NCBI RefSeq assembly: GCF_000336635.1
Contig: NZ_AOLY01000042.1
Location: forward strand, 287,136-351,135
Origin: Haloarcula japonica DSM 6131
GTDB taxonomy: Archaea; Halobacteriota; Halobacteria; Halobacteriales; Haloarculaceae
Reading direction: 5' to 3'
Length of the DNA stretch: 64,000 bases
Shown here: positions 27,372-36,611 of the stretch, one piece after another
Numbering within the stretch: the stretch's first letter is position 1
Layout: every line of letters starts with the position of its first letter
Position numbers and translations under genes: made by a program
The notes under the pieces: generated by a model
What the model saw: only the letters and a program-made list of their open reading frames with translations
The model's database searches: none
Told to the model about the DNA's origin: nothing

Positions 27372-28310
27372 ATGAGTCTGGCAGAGGAATACACCGAAGC
27401 GTCCGATGATTCACGTCTCGAACGAGGGCTTGCGTACGTCCAGCGCAACAGCCGGGCGTACCTCCTCATAGCCCCCGCGGCAGTGTTCCTGCTAGCCGTC
27501 GTCGGGTACCCGATTATCGAGACGTTCCGGCTGTCACTGTACCAGTCACCCGCCGACTCAAACATCGAGACGTTCGTTGGACTACAGCACTACGTCGAAA
27601 TATTCAACAGCGACATCTTCTACCGCCTGCTCTGGCAGACCGGCCGCTGGGTCGTCGTCGGCGTCGCGGGCAAGACACTGCTGGGACTGCTTATCGCCGT
27701 TCACCTCAAGGGAGACATCCGCGGTCGGAAGTTCTTCCGTACGGCGTTTCTCATCCCGTGGGGGATTCCTTACGCGATTTCCGCGGTGGTGTTCCGCTGG
27801 ATAGAGCACCCGCAGTTCGGCTACCTCAACGCGATCTTGCTGAAACTTGGCGTCATCGAGCAGGGTATCGGTATCCTCGGAGACCCGAGTCTGGCGTGGC
27901 TCGGCGTCGTCGTGGCTGATATCTGGATCGGGACACCGTTCATGGCGATCATCTTCCTTGCGGGGTTGCAGTCAATACCGCAGGAGTTGTACGAGGCAGC
28001 CGCCATCGACGGTGCCGAGAAGTGGCACCAGTTCCGGTACATTACGCTCCCACAGCTGAAAAGCGTCGTTCTGATTGCCACGCTACTGTCGACGATATGG
28101 ACGTTCGTTAGCTTCGACATTATCTGGACGATGACCGGCGGTGGACCGATCAGTTCGACGGCGACGCTCGTCATTCACATCTATCAGGTGGGCCTCCAGA
28201 ACGGAAATCTCGGACGCGGTGCCGCCTACAGTGTCATCGGGTTCCTGTTCCTGTTCGTCTTCGCTATCATCTACCTGCGCATCTACACGCGTGGAGGTGA
28301 CGAGCTATGA
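27372..28310 (+). CDS. CUT1 ABC transporter permease (MalF/UgpA-like)
   Basis: A 312-aa permease with six membrane segments. The EAA loop that contacts the ATPase is visible as ELYEAAAIDGAEKWHQFRYI (E-A-A-x2-D-G-A). It begins 9 nt after the binding-protein gene and overlaps the next permease by ATGA. It pairs with the 281-aa permease to form the channel. Confidence 0.95.
   Translation: MSLAEEYTEASDDSRLERGLAYVQRNSRAYLLIAPAAVFLLAVVGYPIIETFRLSLYQSPADSNIETFVGLQHYVEIFNSDIFYRLLWQTGRWVVVGVAGKTLLGLLIAVHLKGDIRGRKFFRTAFLIPWGIPYAISAVVFRWIEHPQFGYLNAILLKLGVIEQGIGILGDPSLAWLGVVVADIWIGTPFMAIIFLAGLQSIPQELYEAAAIDGAEKWHQFRYITLPQLKSVVLIATLLSTIWTFVSFDIIWTMTGGGPISSTATLVIHIYQVGLQNGNLGRGAAYSVIGFLFLFVFAIIYLRIYTRGGDEL
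28293..28300 (+). promoter_or_regulatory. Strong Shine-Dalgarno before the second permease
   Basis: GGAGGTGA, fully complementary to the 16S 3' end, six bases before ATG 28307. It supports ATG 28307 (overlapping the previous stop) rather than ATG 28313. Confidence 0.7.
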
Positions 28311-29152
28311 CGATGGCAGGCCACGAGCGGAGCAGTCTCCGAAAGGTCCGCCTCTACGGCGTGTTGATCGGACTGCTAGGACTCATGATGTTGCCGTTCT
28401 ACGCGATGTTCTCGAGTACGCTCAAGCCGGAATCGGAGATATTCGCTGCGCCAGCGACACTGGTCCCCAGCGACCCCAGCATTCAGGCGTATCTGCAAGT
28501 CTGGACGCAGACTGACGTGTTACTCTGGGTCGGGAATAGCTTCATCATCTCTGTAGGGACGGTCGTGCTGACGCTTCTGTTAGCGATACCGGCCGCCTAC
28601 TCCTGTGCTCGGAACGACTTCGTGGGGAAGCGAACCTTCCTTCTCTCCGTACTAGTCGTCCAGATGTTCGCTCCGGTCGTGTTGATCGTCGGTCTCTTCG
28701 ACGTTATCACCCAGCTGGGGCTGTTCAACACCTATCTGGCTGTGATCGTCCCGGCAGCGGCGTTTACACTGCCGTTCAATGTCTGGATGCTGTACGGGTA
28801 TTTTAAGACGATACCCGTCGCGCTTGAGGAATCAGCGCGTATCGACGGCGCGAGCCAACTGCAGATCCTCACGAAGATCGTGCTCCCGCTCACGAAGCCG
28901 GCGCTGGTCGCCAGTATCACCTACACCTTCCTCTACGCGTGGAATCGACTGCTGTTCGTGCTCACCTTCCTCACTGACAGTGCGAAGTACAACATCCCAC
29001 GCGGTGTCTTCTCGATGGTCGGTGCGCTGCAGACCGACTGGCGGATGATGCTCACCGTGTCTGTTATCGGTATTATCCCTCTCTTGATTCTGTTCGCCTT
29101 CTTGGAGGAGTATATCGTGGCTGGCATGACGGCTGGCGCAGTCAAGGAGTAA
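28307..29152 (+). CDS. CUT1 ABC transporter permease (MalG/UgpE-like)
   Basis: A 281-aa permease with six membrane segments and the EAA loop ALEESARIDGASQLQILTKI. It begins MTMAGHERSSLRKVRLYGVL and ends with the cytosolic tail MTAGAVKE typical of MalG-type subunits. It is the last transporter gene; the next gene has its own TATA box. Confidence 0.95.
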   Translation: MTMAGHERSSLRKVRLYGVLIGLLGLMMLPFYAMFSSTLKPESEIFAAPATLVPSDPSIQAYLQVWTQTDVLLWVGNSFIISVGTVVLTLLLAIPAAYSCARNDFVGKRTFLLSVLVVQMFAPVVLIVGLFDVITQLGLFNTYLAVIVPAAAFTLPFNVWMLYGYFKTIPVALEESARIDGASQLQILTKIVLPLTKPALVASITYTFLYAWNRLLFVLTFLTDSAKYNIPRGVFSMVGALQTDWRMMLTVSVIGIIPLLILFAFLEEYIVAGMTAGAVKE

Positions 29153-29160
29153 CCGCCTCT

Positions 29161-29170
29161 ACTTTTATTA
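29161..29170 (+). promoter_or_regulatory. TATA box of the TIM-barrel-like gene
   Basis: ACTTTTATTA, centred about 26 nt before ATG 29193, consistent with a leaderless mRNA. Confidence 0.5.
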
Positions 29171-29192
29171 TCGCCGCGATAGTTGTCCGTGT

Positions 29193-30341
29193 ATGGAATT
29201 CGCGATGTGGGCGTACCCGTGGGACCTGGTCGACGAGGGGCCAGCCGAAGTGGAGACACGATTGCGTGACATCGGCATCGACGAACTGAATCTCGCGACG
29301 AACTATCACACTGTACAGGCGTTCACGCCACACAATCCGGAGCGGCGGACGCTGTTTGCCCGCGCGAGTTCGTATTTCGAGCCCGGCCCGGAGTACGGGG
29401 ATCTCGAACCGGTTCCGTACGAGCGGATGGACGGGGACTGGGTCGCGGACATCGCCGCTGGCCTATCGGAGCTGACACTCAATTCCTGGACGGTCGGCTG
29501 CCACAACTCCCGGCTCGGGATGGCCAACCCCGAGTACACACTGGAATCGGCACACGGTGACGACCTGATCTTCGGCCTATGTCCGTCCCAGCCCGCAGTC
29601 CAGACGTACCTCTCTGCGCTGGTCTCGGATCTGGCGTCCCGCGATGAGTTTGCCCGTATCGAACTGGAAACGTTCGATTATTTCTACGGGACGGGGTTCG
29701 GCTGGCACCACCAGAAGATCCACGCGCAGTTGGGCGTACTCGGAGAGTTCCTGCTCGGGGTGTGTTTCTGTCCACACTGTCAGAAGAATGCGACGGCCGA
29801 GGGTGTCGATACTGAACGGGCACGCGAAACAGTGACCAACACGCTGGACGATATCGTCGCCGGCGATGTGTCACACGAGCGCTCACCGGAGAAGTGGCTT
29901 GCGGACCACAGTACTGTCGCCGCATACGTCGATGTCCGCGAAAGAACGCTGGCGTCACTGTACGCCACGCTGGCTGACGCCGCGGGAACGACACCCCTTG
30001 GCTACTACGTCGGCGCACCGGAACCTGGCCGCGAGTGGATCGTCGGGGCCGACCTGCAAGCGCTCTCGAACCACGTCGATTACTACTGCCTACCGGCTTA
30101 CGAGTCGTCAAGTGACGCAGTCATAGAGGCGTATAACGCCGTTGAGATAGTGATTGATGACGTGCCACTTCACGTTGGTCTATTACCGGGCCATCCGGCT
30201 ATCGACGACGAGAGTACCGTGGTCGACATCGTCGAGACTCTCGACTCGAAGGGAGTGCCGCGGCTCTCGTTCTATAACTACGGACTGCTTCCGGAGCAGT
30301 CACTGGAGTGGGTTGAAACGGCCATCGAGACAGTGGTCTGA
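29193..30341 (+). CDS. Unrecognised, probably TIM-barrel protein with a CFCPHC motif (382 aa)
   Basis: The N-terminus (MEFAMWAYPWDLVDEGPAEV, then IGIDELNLATNYH) and repeated strand-acid pairs (IELETFDYFYGTG, YYCLPAYESSSDAV, VPRLSFYNYGLLPE) suggest a glycoside-hydrolase-like (alpha/beta)8 barrel. A cysteine-rich insert GVCFCPHCQKNA near residue 195 could bind zinc or iron. It lies between the sugar-type ABC importer and the dehydratase, so action on the imported compound is likely. I do not recognise the family; a sugar-processing enzyme or an isomerase are both possible. Confidence 0.8.
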   Translation: MEFAMWAYPWDLVDEGPAEVETRLRDIGIDELNLATNYHTVQAFTPHNPERRTLFARASSYFEPGPEYGDLEPVPYERMDGDWVADIAAGLSELTLNSWTVGCHNSRLGMANPEYTLESAHGDDLIFGLCPSQPAVQTYLSALVSDLASRDEFARIELETFDYFYGTGFGWHHQKIHAQLGVLGEFLLGVCFCPHCQKNATAEGVDTERARETVTNTLDDIVAGDVSHERSPEKWLADHSTVAAYVDVRERTLASLYATLADAAGTTPLGYYVGAPEPGREWIVGADLQALSNHVDYYCLPAYESSSDAVIEAYNAVEIVIDDVPLHVGLLPGHPAIDDESTVVDIVETLDSKGVPRLSFYNYGLLPEQSLEWVETAIETVV

Positions 30342-30468
30342 TACTGTCGGCTGGTATCCCGTGAAGAACAGTGCTGCCACGGTGTAGCGATATCGTCACG
30401 ACGTTACACCCAGCAGTACGAGCGAGGGAAGCGGTACTTTGATATCAGTTCCCGAACGACAGGGGTGC

Positions 30469-31638
30469 ATGGAGATAACCGGCGTGTCAGCGGTAACTGT
30501 AGATGTACCGTTGGCCGACTTGGATGAACACCTCGGAATCGGGCCGTATGTGACCAACCATGGGAAGTTACATTCAATGGAACGCGTCCTCGTCCGTGTC
30601 GACACGGATGAGGGGATCAGCGGCTGGGGCGAAATGCGCGTCTTCCTGTCACCGACGGCCACCGAGTCGATTATCGAAGACGGCGTCGGACCGATGATTC
30701 AGGGTCAGTCACCGTTCGAGATCGAGCGACTCCGAAGACAAGTGTTCGTCGAGTACACGAACGTTGATATGTTCTTCGCCGCCGTCGAAACAGCCTGCTG
30801 GGACATCGTCGGGAGATCCCTCGATAAGCCGGTGTACGAACTTCTCGGCGGGTGGACAGCACCGACACAGGGAACACAACAACACCGGCAAAGCGTTGAT
30901 GGCAATAGTACTGCACCCGCTGACGTCCCTGTTGCCTTCTGTCTCGGCATCCTCTCGCCGGAAGAGTCCCGTATCAAGGCGCGAGAGGCGCTCGAAGCTG
31001 GCTTCACGGTCCTCAAAACGAAGGCAGGGCGCGACTGGCGACAGGACGTCGAGCGAATCAAAGCGATGCACGATGAAGTCGACGGGCAACTAGAGTTCCG
31101 ACTCGATCCGAATCAGGGCTGGACACTCGACCAGGCGGTTCGGGTCGGCGCGATGCTCGAAGACGAGGGTATCTACTTACAGTACATGGAACAGCCGATT
31201 CGCGTCGATTCACACACGTCGCTAGCCAGGCTCCGGCAGCGGCTCCGCCAGCCAATCGCACCGAACGAGGACACCTATATCTCCCACAATCTGCAGTCGC
31301 TCGTGGAAGCTGGTGCGATGGATGTCGGTGTTATCGACCTGACCCCAGCCGGCGGCATCAGTGGGATTCGACAGCAGGCCGCTATCCTCGAAGATGCTGG
31401 GGTTCCCTTTACGCACCACTGTGCGTTCGACCTCGGAATTCGGACTGCGGCGATCCTCCACGGATTCACCGGCATCCCAGGCTTTTCTTTGCCCCCGGAT
31501 TCGACGTATTACGGCTGGGAAGCCGACATCATCGAGACACCGTTCGAAATCAGCGACGGTTGTCTTCCGGCTCCAGAAGGCCCTGGCCTCGGTATCACTG
31601 TGGATATGGCCGCCGTCGAGGAGTATCGAATTACATGA
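30469..31638 (+). CDS. Enolase-superfamily dehydratase/racemase, mandelate racemase subgroup
   Basis: A 389-aa member of the enolase superfamily. The catalytic KxK is in FTVLKTKAGRDW, metal ligands are D in FRLDPNQGW, E in YMEQPIRVD and E in APNEDTY, and a His (FTHHCAFD) with an upstream Asp (VGVIDLTPAGG) forms the usual second-face base. Such enzymes abstract the proton alpha to a carboxylate, most often dehydrating aldonic or aldaric acids. ATG 30469 fits a leaderless start from a TATA element near 30435-30446. With the SDR and importer it suggests degradation of a sugar acid or similar hydroxy acid. Confidence 0.9.
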   Translation: MEITGVSAVTVDVPLADLDEHLGIGPYVTNHGKLHSMERVLVRVDTDEGISGWGEMRVFLSPTATESIIEDGVGPMIQGQSPFEIERLRRQVFVEYTNVDMFFAAVETACWDIVGRSLDKPVYELLGGWTAPTQGTQQHRQSVDGNSTAPADVPVAFCLGILSPEESRIKAREALEAGFTVLKTKAGRDWRQDVERIKAMHDEVDGQLEFRLDPNQGWTLDQAVRVGAMLEDEGIYLQYMEQPIRVDSHTSLARLRQRLRQPIAPNEDTYISHNLQSLVEAGAMDVGVIDLTPAGGISGIRQQAAILEDAGVPFTHHCAFDLGIRTAAILHGFTGIPGFSLPPDSTYYGWEADIIETPFEISDGCLPAPEGPGLGITVDMAAVEEYRIT

Positions 31639-31687
31639 GCGGACAAGAGCAACTTTCAAGAGGACAGCTTACGTGGGTGACTCTGTC

Positions 31688-32530
31688 ATGGTAGAGCTAT
31701 CATTAGCGGACCGGCCAGCCATTGTGACTGGCGCATCACGTGGTATCGGGCGCGAAATCGCAGCCCGGTTCGCCGAAGCGGGTGGCGACGTCGTCATCTG
31801 CTCGCGTACCTACGAGGACGTGGAGGCGGTTGCGACGGAGCTAACCGGCACACACGAGGGCCGCGTTGTTCCGGTCGAGTGTGATGTCACAGACCGGGAT
31901 GCGGTGCGGGACCTTGTCGACACAACCATTGAAGAATTCGGAGACATCCGGGTACTTGTAAACAACGCTGGTGGAGCAGACGAGTCCGCAAATCTGTTGC
32001 ACCGGTGTGACGAGGAAACCTTCGAATCGATGGTCGACTTGAATCTGAAGAGCCAATTCCTCCTGAGCAAAGAGGTACTGCCGGCGATGATCGCCGCTGG
32101 CGGCGGATCGATAATCCATATGGGCTCGGTCAACGGCTTGTTCGGTATCGGTCTCTCCGGCTATTCCGAGGCGAAAAGCGGGCTCTTGGCGCTCTCCCGA
32201 AATATCGCCGCCCATTATGGTCAACACGGGATCCGCTCGAACGTGATTTCCGCGGCGACCATCGAAACAGCGAACAGGCGGGCAGAGATGGAAAACACGG
32301 AGGAACGGACCGGAGAGACGAGCGCACGGGAGCGCTGGCTCGACCAGTACCCGCTCGGTCGGTTCGGGACACCGAGAGAAGTCGCTGATACGAGCCTGTT
32401 CCTCGCCTCCGAAATGTCGAGTTTCGTTACCGGTGAGAACCTGGTGCTTGACGGCGGATTGACGACGAGCCTGCCGACATCGTTCATCAACGAAGTCTAC
32501 GACGCGGACGACCAGCCGACAGCCGATTAA
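31688..32530 (+). CDS. Short-chain dehydrogenase/reductase (SDR)
   Basis: A 280-aa classical SDR: cofactor motif VTGASRGIGREIA near residue 13, NNAGG, serine in IIHMGSVNG, and the YxxxK pair in GYSEAKSGLLAL, with a C-terminal GENLVLDGG. It oxidises or reduces a hydroxyl group with NAD(P). R at the end of the first helix loop (SRTYED) hints at NADP preference. It follows the dehydratase by 49 nt and precedes ridA by 10 nt, so it is part of the same run. Confidence 0.92.
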   Translation: MVELSLADRPAIVTGASRGIGREIAARFAEAGGDVVICSRTYEDVEAVATELTGTHEGRVVPVECDVTDRDAVRDLVDTTIEEFGDIRVLVNNAGGADESANLLHRCDEETFESMVDLNLKSQFLLSKEVLPAMIAAGGGSIIHMGSVNGLFGIGLSGYSEAKSGLLALSRNIAAHYGQHGIRSNVISAATIETANRRAEMENTEERTGETSARERWLDQYPLGRFGTPREVADTSLFLASEMSSFVTGENLVLDGGLTTSLPTSFINEVYDADDQPTAD

Positions 32531-32540
32531 CACACTACCC

Positions 32541-32915
32541 ATGGAAGAACTAACAACTGACGACGCACCCGAAAGTATCGGCCCGTACTCGCAAGGAATC
32601 GCTAGCGGTGACCGTATTTACGTTTCCGGACAGGGACCGGTCGATCCGGACACCGGCGAGGTAATTCAGGGGACGCCCGGTGAACAGACTCGGCGCACAC
32701 TCCAGAACGTAGCGGCCGTTTTGCAGGCCGGTGGCGCTTCACTCGACGATGTTGTGAAAGCGACGGTGTTCGTGAAGGATATGCGGTACTACGACGAGGT
32801 GAACGAGGTGTACGGTGAACTCATGTCACCACCCTATCCCGCTCGCAGCGCTGTGGAGGTCGTTAAACTGCCAGTGGATATCGACGTTGAGATAGAGGTT
32901 GTTGCAGAACAATAG
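32541..32915 (+). CDS. RidA/YjgF-family enamine/imine deaminase (copy 1)
   Basis: A 124-aa RidA: SIGPYSQGIASGDRIYVSGQ, then TRRTLQNVAAVLQAGGASLD, VKATVFVKDM, and YPARSAVEV with the arginine that holds the carboxylate of the enamine/imine. RidA speeds hydrolysis of reactive 2-imino acids to keto acids. In this catabolic run it suggests that an imine or enamine intermediate arises, as when an amino- or amido-acid is broken down. It overlaps no gene but sits 10 nt after the SDR and 1 nt before the HAD gene. Confidence 0.92.
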   Translation: MEELTTDDAPESIGPYSQGIASGDRIYVSGQGPVDPDTGEVIQGTPGEQTRRTLQNVAAVLQAGGASLDDVVKATVFVKDMRYYDEVNEVYGELMSPPYPARSAVEVVKLPVDIDVEIEVVAEQ

Positions 32916-32916
32916 T

Positions 32917-33555
32917 ATGTCGCATCTGGTAGTGTTCGACCTCGACGGGACGCTCACTCGACAGCGCGGTGGGTTCGAGCTATTGCACACCCTCTATGGA
33001 ACGACATCGGAAGCCGAAACGCTGATGCACCGGTTCGAGGCCGGAGAAATTACGTTTGCAGAGTGGTGTCGAGGAGCGGTCGATGTGTGGCGTGCGAACG
33101 ATGTCACCAAGTCAGACATCGAGCGCGCAACCCGGGCTGTCAAACCGAAAGCAGGTGCTGTCGATCTCCTCAAACATCTCCAGGGAACGGATATCCGATT
33201 CGGTATCCTCAGTGCCGGCGTTGCAAACCTTGCGACGCAGTTCGAGCCGTACGAGCCAGCGTTTGTTCGGGGAAACTGGCTTCGATTCGAGGACGGCCGG
33301 ATTTCGGGTATCGATGTCGGCGTCGGTCCAAACGAGAAAGGCGAAGTGCTGAGAAAGATTCGAACCAGCCAGAACCCTACGTCAATCGCCTATATCGGCG
33401 ACTCACATACTGATACGGAAGCGTTCGTCGAGGCAGATACCGCAGTATTATTCGACCCAGACGAACGTGTTCCCGAAGCAGCAGTCGACGCAGCGGATAC
33501 AGTTATCGAAAGTGCGTATATAATTGAAATACGCAAAAATATTCTCAGAATGTAG
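32917..33555 (+). CDS. HAD-superfamily phosphatase, SerB-like
   Basis: A 212-aa HAD hydrolase: motif I FDLDGTLT, motif II within FGILSAGVANLA, conserved K in AVKPKAGAVDLL, and motif III/IV YIGDSHTDTEAFVEA. The cap is small and helical, as in phosphoserine phosphatase-type enzymes. ATG 32917 is chosen, 1 nt after the ridA stop, over the in-frame ATG 32899 inside ridA. In this cluster it may dephosphorylate a catabolic intermediate or detoxify a side product; the substrate is unknown. Confidence 0.88.
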   Translation: MSHLVVFDLDGTLTRQRGGFELLHTLYGTTSEAETLMHRFEAGEITFAEWCRGAVDVWRANDVTKSDIERATRAVKPKAGAVDLLKHLQGTDIRFGILSAGVANLATQFEPYEPAFVRGNWLRFEDGRISGIDVGVGPNEKGEVLRKIRTSQNPTSIAYIGDSHTDTEAFVEADTAVLFDPDERVPEAAVDAADTVIESAYIIEIRKNILRM

Positions 33556-33874
33556 TTCTCCATCTACAGATTGGTGTATATATCTACTAACAAAATATTT
33601 CTGGCTATATTCCCAATAATATACAGTGTTGTCAAGCATATGCAGTCACAGATCGCATATATCACATCCAGAATCCGGTCTGACGAGGCCGTAGCTTTCG
33701 GCGTAAGAACTGGACTGCTATCGACGGTATTCACTGGCGTACTGGTCCCGACCCAGACAGATGCCGCCCCGGCCGTCGTCCTTGGGTCAAGTGGTCGCTG
33801 GCGCAGTGGCAACATCTAGCAATTTGCGACAGCTTCGACGGCTCTTTTACTGTCGGGTAGTGACCAACAACTGA
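33556..33874. other. Intergenic region after the catabolic cluster
   Basis: About 320 nt; the first 100 are very AT-rich and may hold transcription termination. A TATA-like CTCTTTTACT near 33841-33850 serves the next gene. The longest plus frame (33571-33819) is not convincing as a protein. Confidence 0.45.
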
Positions 33875-34807
33875 ATGAGTCGCTATCGAACGACCGGTTG
33901 TTTTCTCCTTCTGGCTGCTATCTGGGGTACTGCATTCATGGCAACAGATGTCGGCCTCGCCGACCTGCCGCCGGTACCGTTCGCTGCCGCACGCTTCGAC
34001 ATCGCCTCCGTTCTCCTGTTTGCTGCGTTGGCCGTCACAGGGTCACTAGAACGGCCACAGACTCACGACGACTACGTGTACGTCCTCGCTGGAGGGACGC
34101 TCATGATCGGGATACACCACGTATTCCTGTTCACTGGGCAACAGTACGTCACTGGGGCCGTCGCTGCCGTGCTGCTCGGTCTCGTTCCCGTCGTGACGCC
34201 CGCGCTGACGAAGCTCGCGTCGAGCGATGACACATTCACGGCGAATACTGCGGTCGGCGTGGTACTCGGGTTCGCCGGCGTTGTCGTCATTGCTGACCCT
34301 GACCCGGCGAACCTCCTCAGCAGTACTATCGGGATCGCGCTCGTGTTCGCGGCAGCGCTGGCCTTCGCCATCCCGGCTGTCATCACACACGACACCAGTC
34401 CATCGATGTCATTTCTGGCCACACAGGCGTGGTTGATGGCTATCGGGGCCGTTGTCCTCCATGTCACCGTACTCGTGCTTCCCGGTCAGTCGTTTGCAGA
34501 CGCATCGTGGACGCTGTCCGCGTTTGCGGCGCTGTTGTATTTGGCTGTTGTCGCCGGTATCGGTGGCTTCCTGCTGTACTTCCGGTTACTTGACCAGTTG
34601 GGCCCTATTGAGATGAGTTTCATCGAGTACGTCATCCCGCTGTTCGCCGCGCTCGCCGGCTGGCTCGTACTCGACCAGCAAGTCACGCTCGCCACCGTCG
34701 GTGGATTCGCGTGTATCCTGCTGGGATTCATCGCAGCGAAGTGGCCGGTGTTGCGAGCGGAACTGCGTCGGGTCGTCGAGCCGAAAACCAGTCCACCGGC
34801 AGACTGA
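33875..34807 (+). CDS. EamA/DMT-family transporter (10 helices)
   Basis: A 310-aa drug/metabolite-type permease with two EamA repeats and about ten membrane helices (first FLLLAAIWGTAFMATDVGLA; repeat two includes YLAVVAGIGGFLLYFRLLDQ and PLFAALAGWLVLDQQ). Members export or import amino acids, nucleotides or other small metabolites. TATA about 26 nt before ATG 33875 predicts a leaderless mRNA. It is monocistronic. Confidence 0.92.
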   Translation: MSRYRTTGCFLLLAAIWGTAFMATDVGLADLPPVPFAAARFDIASVLLFAALAVTGSLERPQTHDDYVYVLAGGTLMIGIHHVFLFTGQQYVTGAVAAVLLGLVPVVTPALTKLASSDDTFTANTAVGVVLGFAGVVVIADPDPANLLSSTIGIALVFAAALAFAIPAVITHDTSPSMSFLATQAWLMAIGAVVLHVTVLVLPGQSFADASWTLSAFAALLYLAVVAGIGGFLLYFRLLDQLGPIEMSFIEYVIPLFAALAGWLVLDQQVTLATVGGFACILLGFIAAKWPVLRAELRRVVEPKTSPPAD

Positions 34808-35111
34808 TCAGGAACAGCGGTCACAGGCTGTCACCGATTTGACTATGTTACCGGATTCAAAGAAATCGACAGCGAAGCGAAAGGCGGTGAAAATGACCGC
34901 CAGGCCGGAGTGGCAACGGCGTCGAGCTTCTGGAGACAACTGAATTGCAACCGCTATTATGCTATCTTTTCAGAGTATTGCTGGCATCACTTGGCATTTG
35001 ATGATAAACCCGTCTGCAAACGGAATCTTGTAAGGGAAGACCGCATCATAGCCGCGTGCACATACTGGCGGGGCTGACGGGTTTTTATAAGACTACCCGT
35101 TGCTGTGTAAT
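34808..35111. promoter_or_regulatory. Intergenic region with leaderless promoter of the DAACS gene
   Basis: It contains TTTTTATAA at 35082-35090, centred about 25 nt before ATG 35112, which favours that start over ATG 35100. The rest shows no gene. Confidence 0.55.
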
Positions 35112-36416
35112 ATGATACAACCCATTCGCACGCTATGGAGCCGGTATCGGTCCATTCCACTCATCTGGCGTATCTTCGTCGCCTTCGTACTGGGCACAGG
35201 TGCCGGTATCGCGTTCGGGGAGCAAATGGCTGTGGTCAGACCAGTAGGCGACCTCTTCCTTCGACTGCTCAATATGCTGGTCATCCCGATTATCGTCTTC
35301 ACACTGCTGACTGGGATTCGGCAGCTTTCGCCCGCAAAGCTTGGAAAGATCGGGGGTGCGACAGTCGGGCTCTATGCCCTGACGACGACCCTTGCAGGAA
35401 TTATCGGACTCGCGGTTGCAAACGTGCTTCAGCCGGGCCGTGGGCTCGAATTCGGCGGCGGTGAAGCCCAATCGCAGGCACCACCGTCGTTGCTGGATGT
35501 CGTTCTCGGTATCGTGCCGAACAATCCCGTCGCGGCGCTCGCAGAGGGGAATCTGCTGGCGACGGTTTTCTTCGTCATCGTGTTCGGAATCGCGCTGACA
35601 TACGTCCGCTCCCAGCAAGACGCGCTCGCGGATAGTGTCGATTCGGTGTTCGAGGCCTTCGAAGTGGGTGCTGAGGCGATGTTCGTCATCGTTCGAGGGG
35701 TCCTCGAATTCGGTGTGCTCGGCGTGTTCGCGCTGATGGCGTCCGGAATCGGTACGGAAGGCGTCGGCCTGTTCTCCTCGCTAGGTGAACTCGTGTTGGC
35801 AGTCACTATCGCAATCGTCATTCACATCGGCTTCACCTATCTCGTTTTCCTGATGGGCGTGGTTGCCGATGTCTCCCCGATTGCGTTCCTCAGCGGGGCG
35901 AGAGACGCGATGGTGACTGCGTTTGCAACTCGGTCGTCAAGCGGAACACTCCCTGTCACGATGCGTAATGCGGACGAAGACCTGCAGATCGCCGAACGCG
36001 TGTATTCGTTCACGCTCCCGGTCGGTGCAACGGCGAACATGGACGGGGCCGCCATCCGGCAGGCAGTCACCGTGATGTTCGCCGCGAACGTCGTCGGACA
36101 GCCACTGGTGCTTACTGAGCAGGTTTTCGTGTTGATCGTGGCCGTCCTCATCAGTATCGGAACCGCCGGGGTTCCGGGAGCGGGCATCGTCATGCTCACC
36201 GTGATTCTTACGCAGGTCGGCCTCCCGCTGGAGGTCGTTGGGTTCGTCGCCGGCGTGGACCCGATCCTCGGACGGATTGCGACGATGAACAACGTAACTG
36301 GCGACCTCGCAGTTTCGACCGTTGTTGGGAAGTGGAACGACGGACTCGACCTTGGGGAGGGTGTCTGGACACGTAATCTGAGCGGAGTCACCGAGTTCGT
36401 TCCCGGTAACGATTAG
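35112..36416 (+). CDS. Dicarboxylate/amino acid:cation symporter (DAACS, GltP/DctA-like)
   Basis: A 434-aa trimeric-elevator transporter for glutamate, aspartate or C4-dicarboxylates, driven by Na+ or H+. Hairpin and helix motifs are visible: TRSSSGTLPVTMRNADED (HP1), LPVGATANMDGAAIRQAV (NMDG, TM7), and AGVPGAGIVMLTVI (HP2). The length is normal. The TM8-end arginine/aspartate code for amino-acid versus dicarboxylate choice is not decided here. Monocistronic. Confidence 0.93.
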   Translation: MIQPIRTLWSRYRSIPLIWRIFVAFVLGTGAGIAFGEQMAVVRPVGDLFLRLLNMLVIPIIVFTLLTGIRQLSPAKLGKIGGATVGLYALTTTLAGIIGLAVANVLQPGRGLEFGGGEAQSQAPPSLLDVVLGIVPNNPVAALAEGNLLATVFFVIVFGIALTYVRSQQDALADSVDSVFEAFEVGAEAMFVIVRGVLEFGVLGVFALMASGIGTEGVGLFSSLGELVLAVTIAIVIHIGFTYLVFLMGVVADVSPIAFLSGARDAMVTAFATRSSSGTLPVTMRNADEDLQIAERVYSFTLPVGATANMDGAAIRQAVTVMFAANVVGQPLVLTEQVFVLIVAVLISIGTAGVPGAGIVMLTVILTQVGLPLEVVGFVAGVDPILGRIATMNNVTGDLAVSTVVGKWNDGLDLGEGVWTRNLSGVTEFVPGND

Positions 36417-36611
36417 AGGATAACGATTGTAACGGACCCTAATGCTGGTACAGTTGTTATTCTAATCTGTAAGAACAGACCTACTTCTCGCGGCCGGACT
36501 GACAACGGCAGTATGGGTTATTCCCGGCCGGAGACGCCAGTCAGAACCGTTCGTCCGGGTGATTCGTAGTAGCCGTGCAGTCTCAGAGACCACGCAGCAT
36601 CAGTTTCAACG

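Noticed and set aside
33571-33819. An 82-codon plus-strand frame
   Set aside because: Composition changes abruptly from AT-rich to GC-rich and the product has no consistent pattern; probably spacer.
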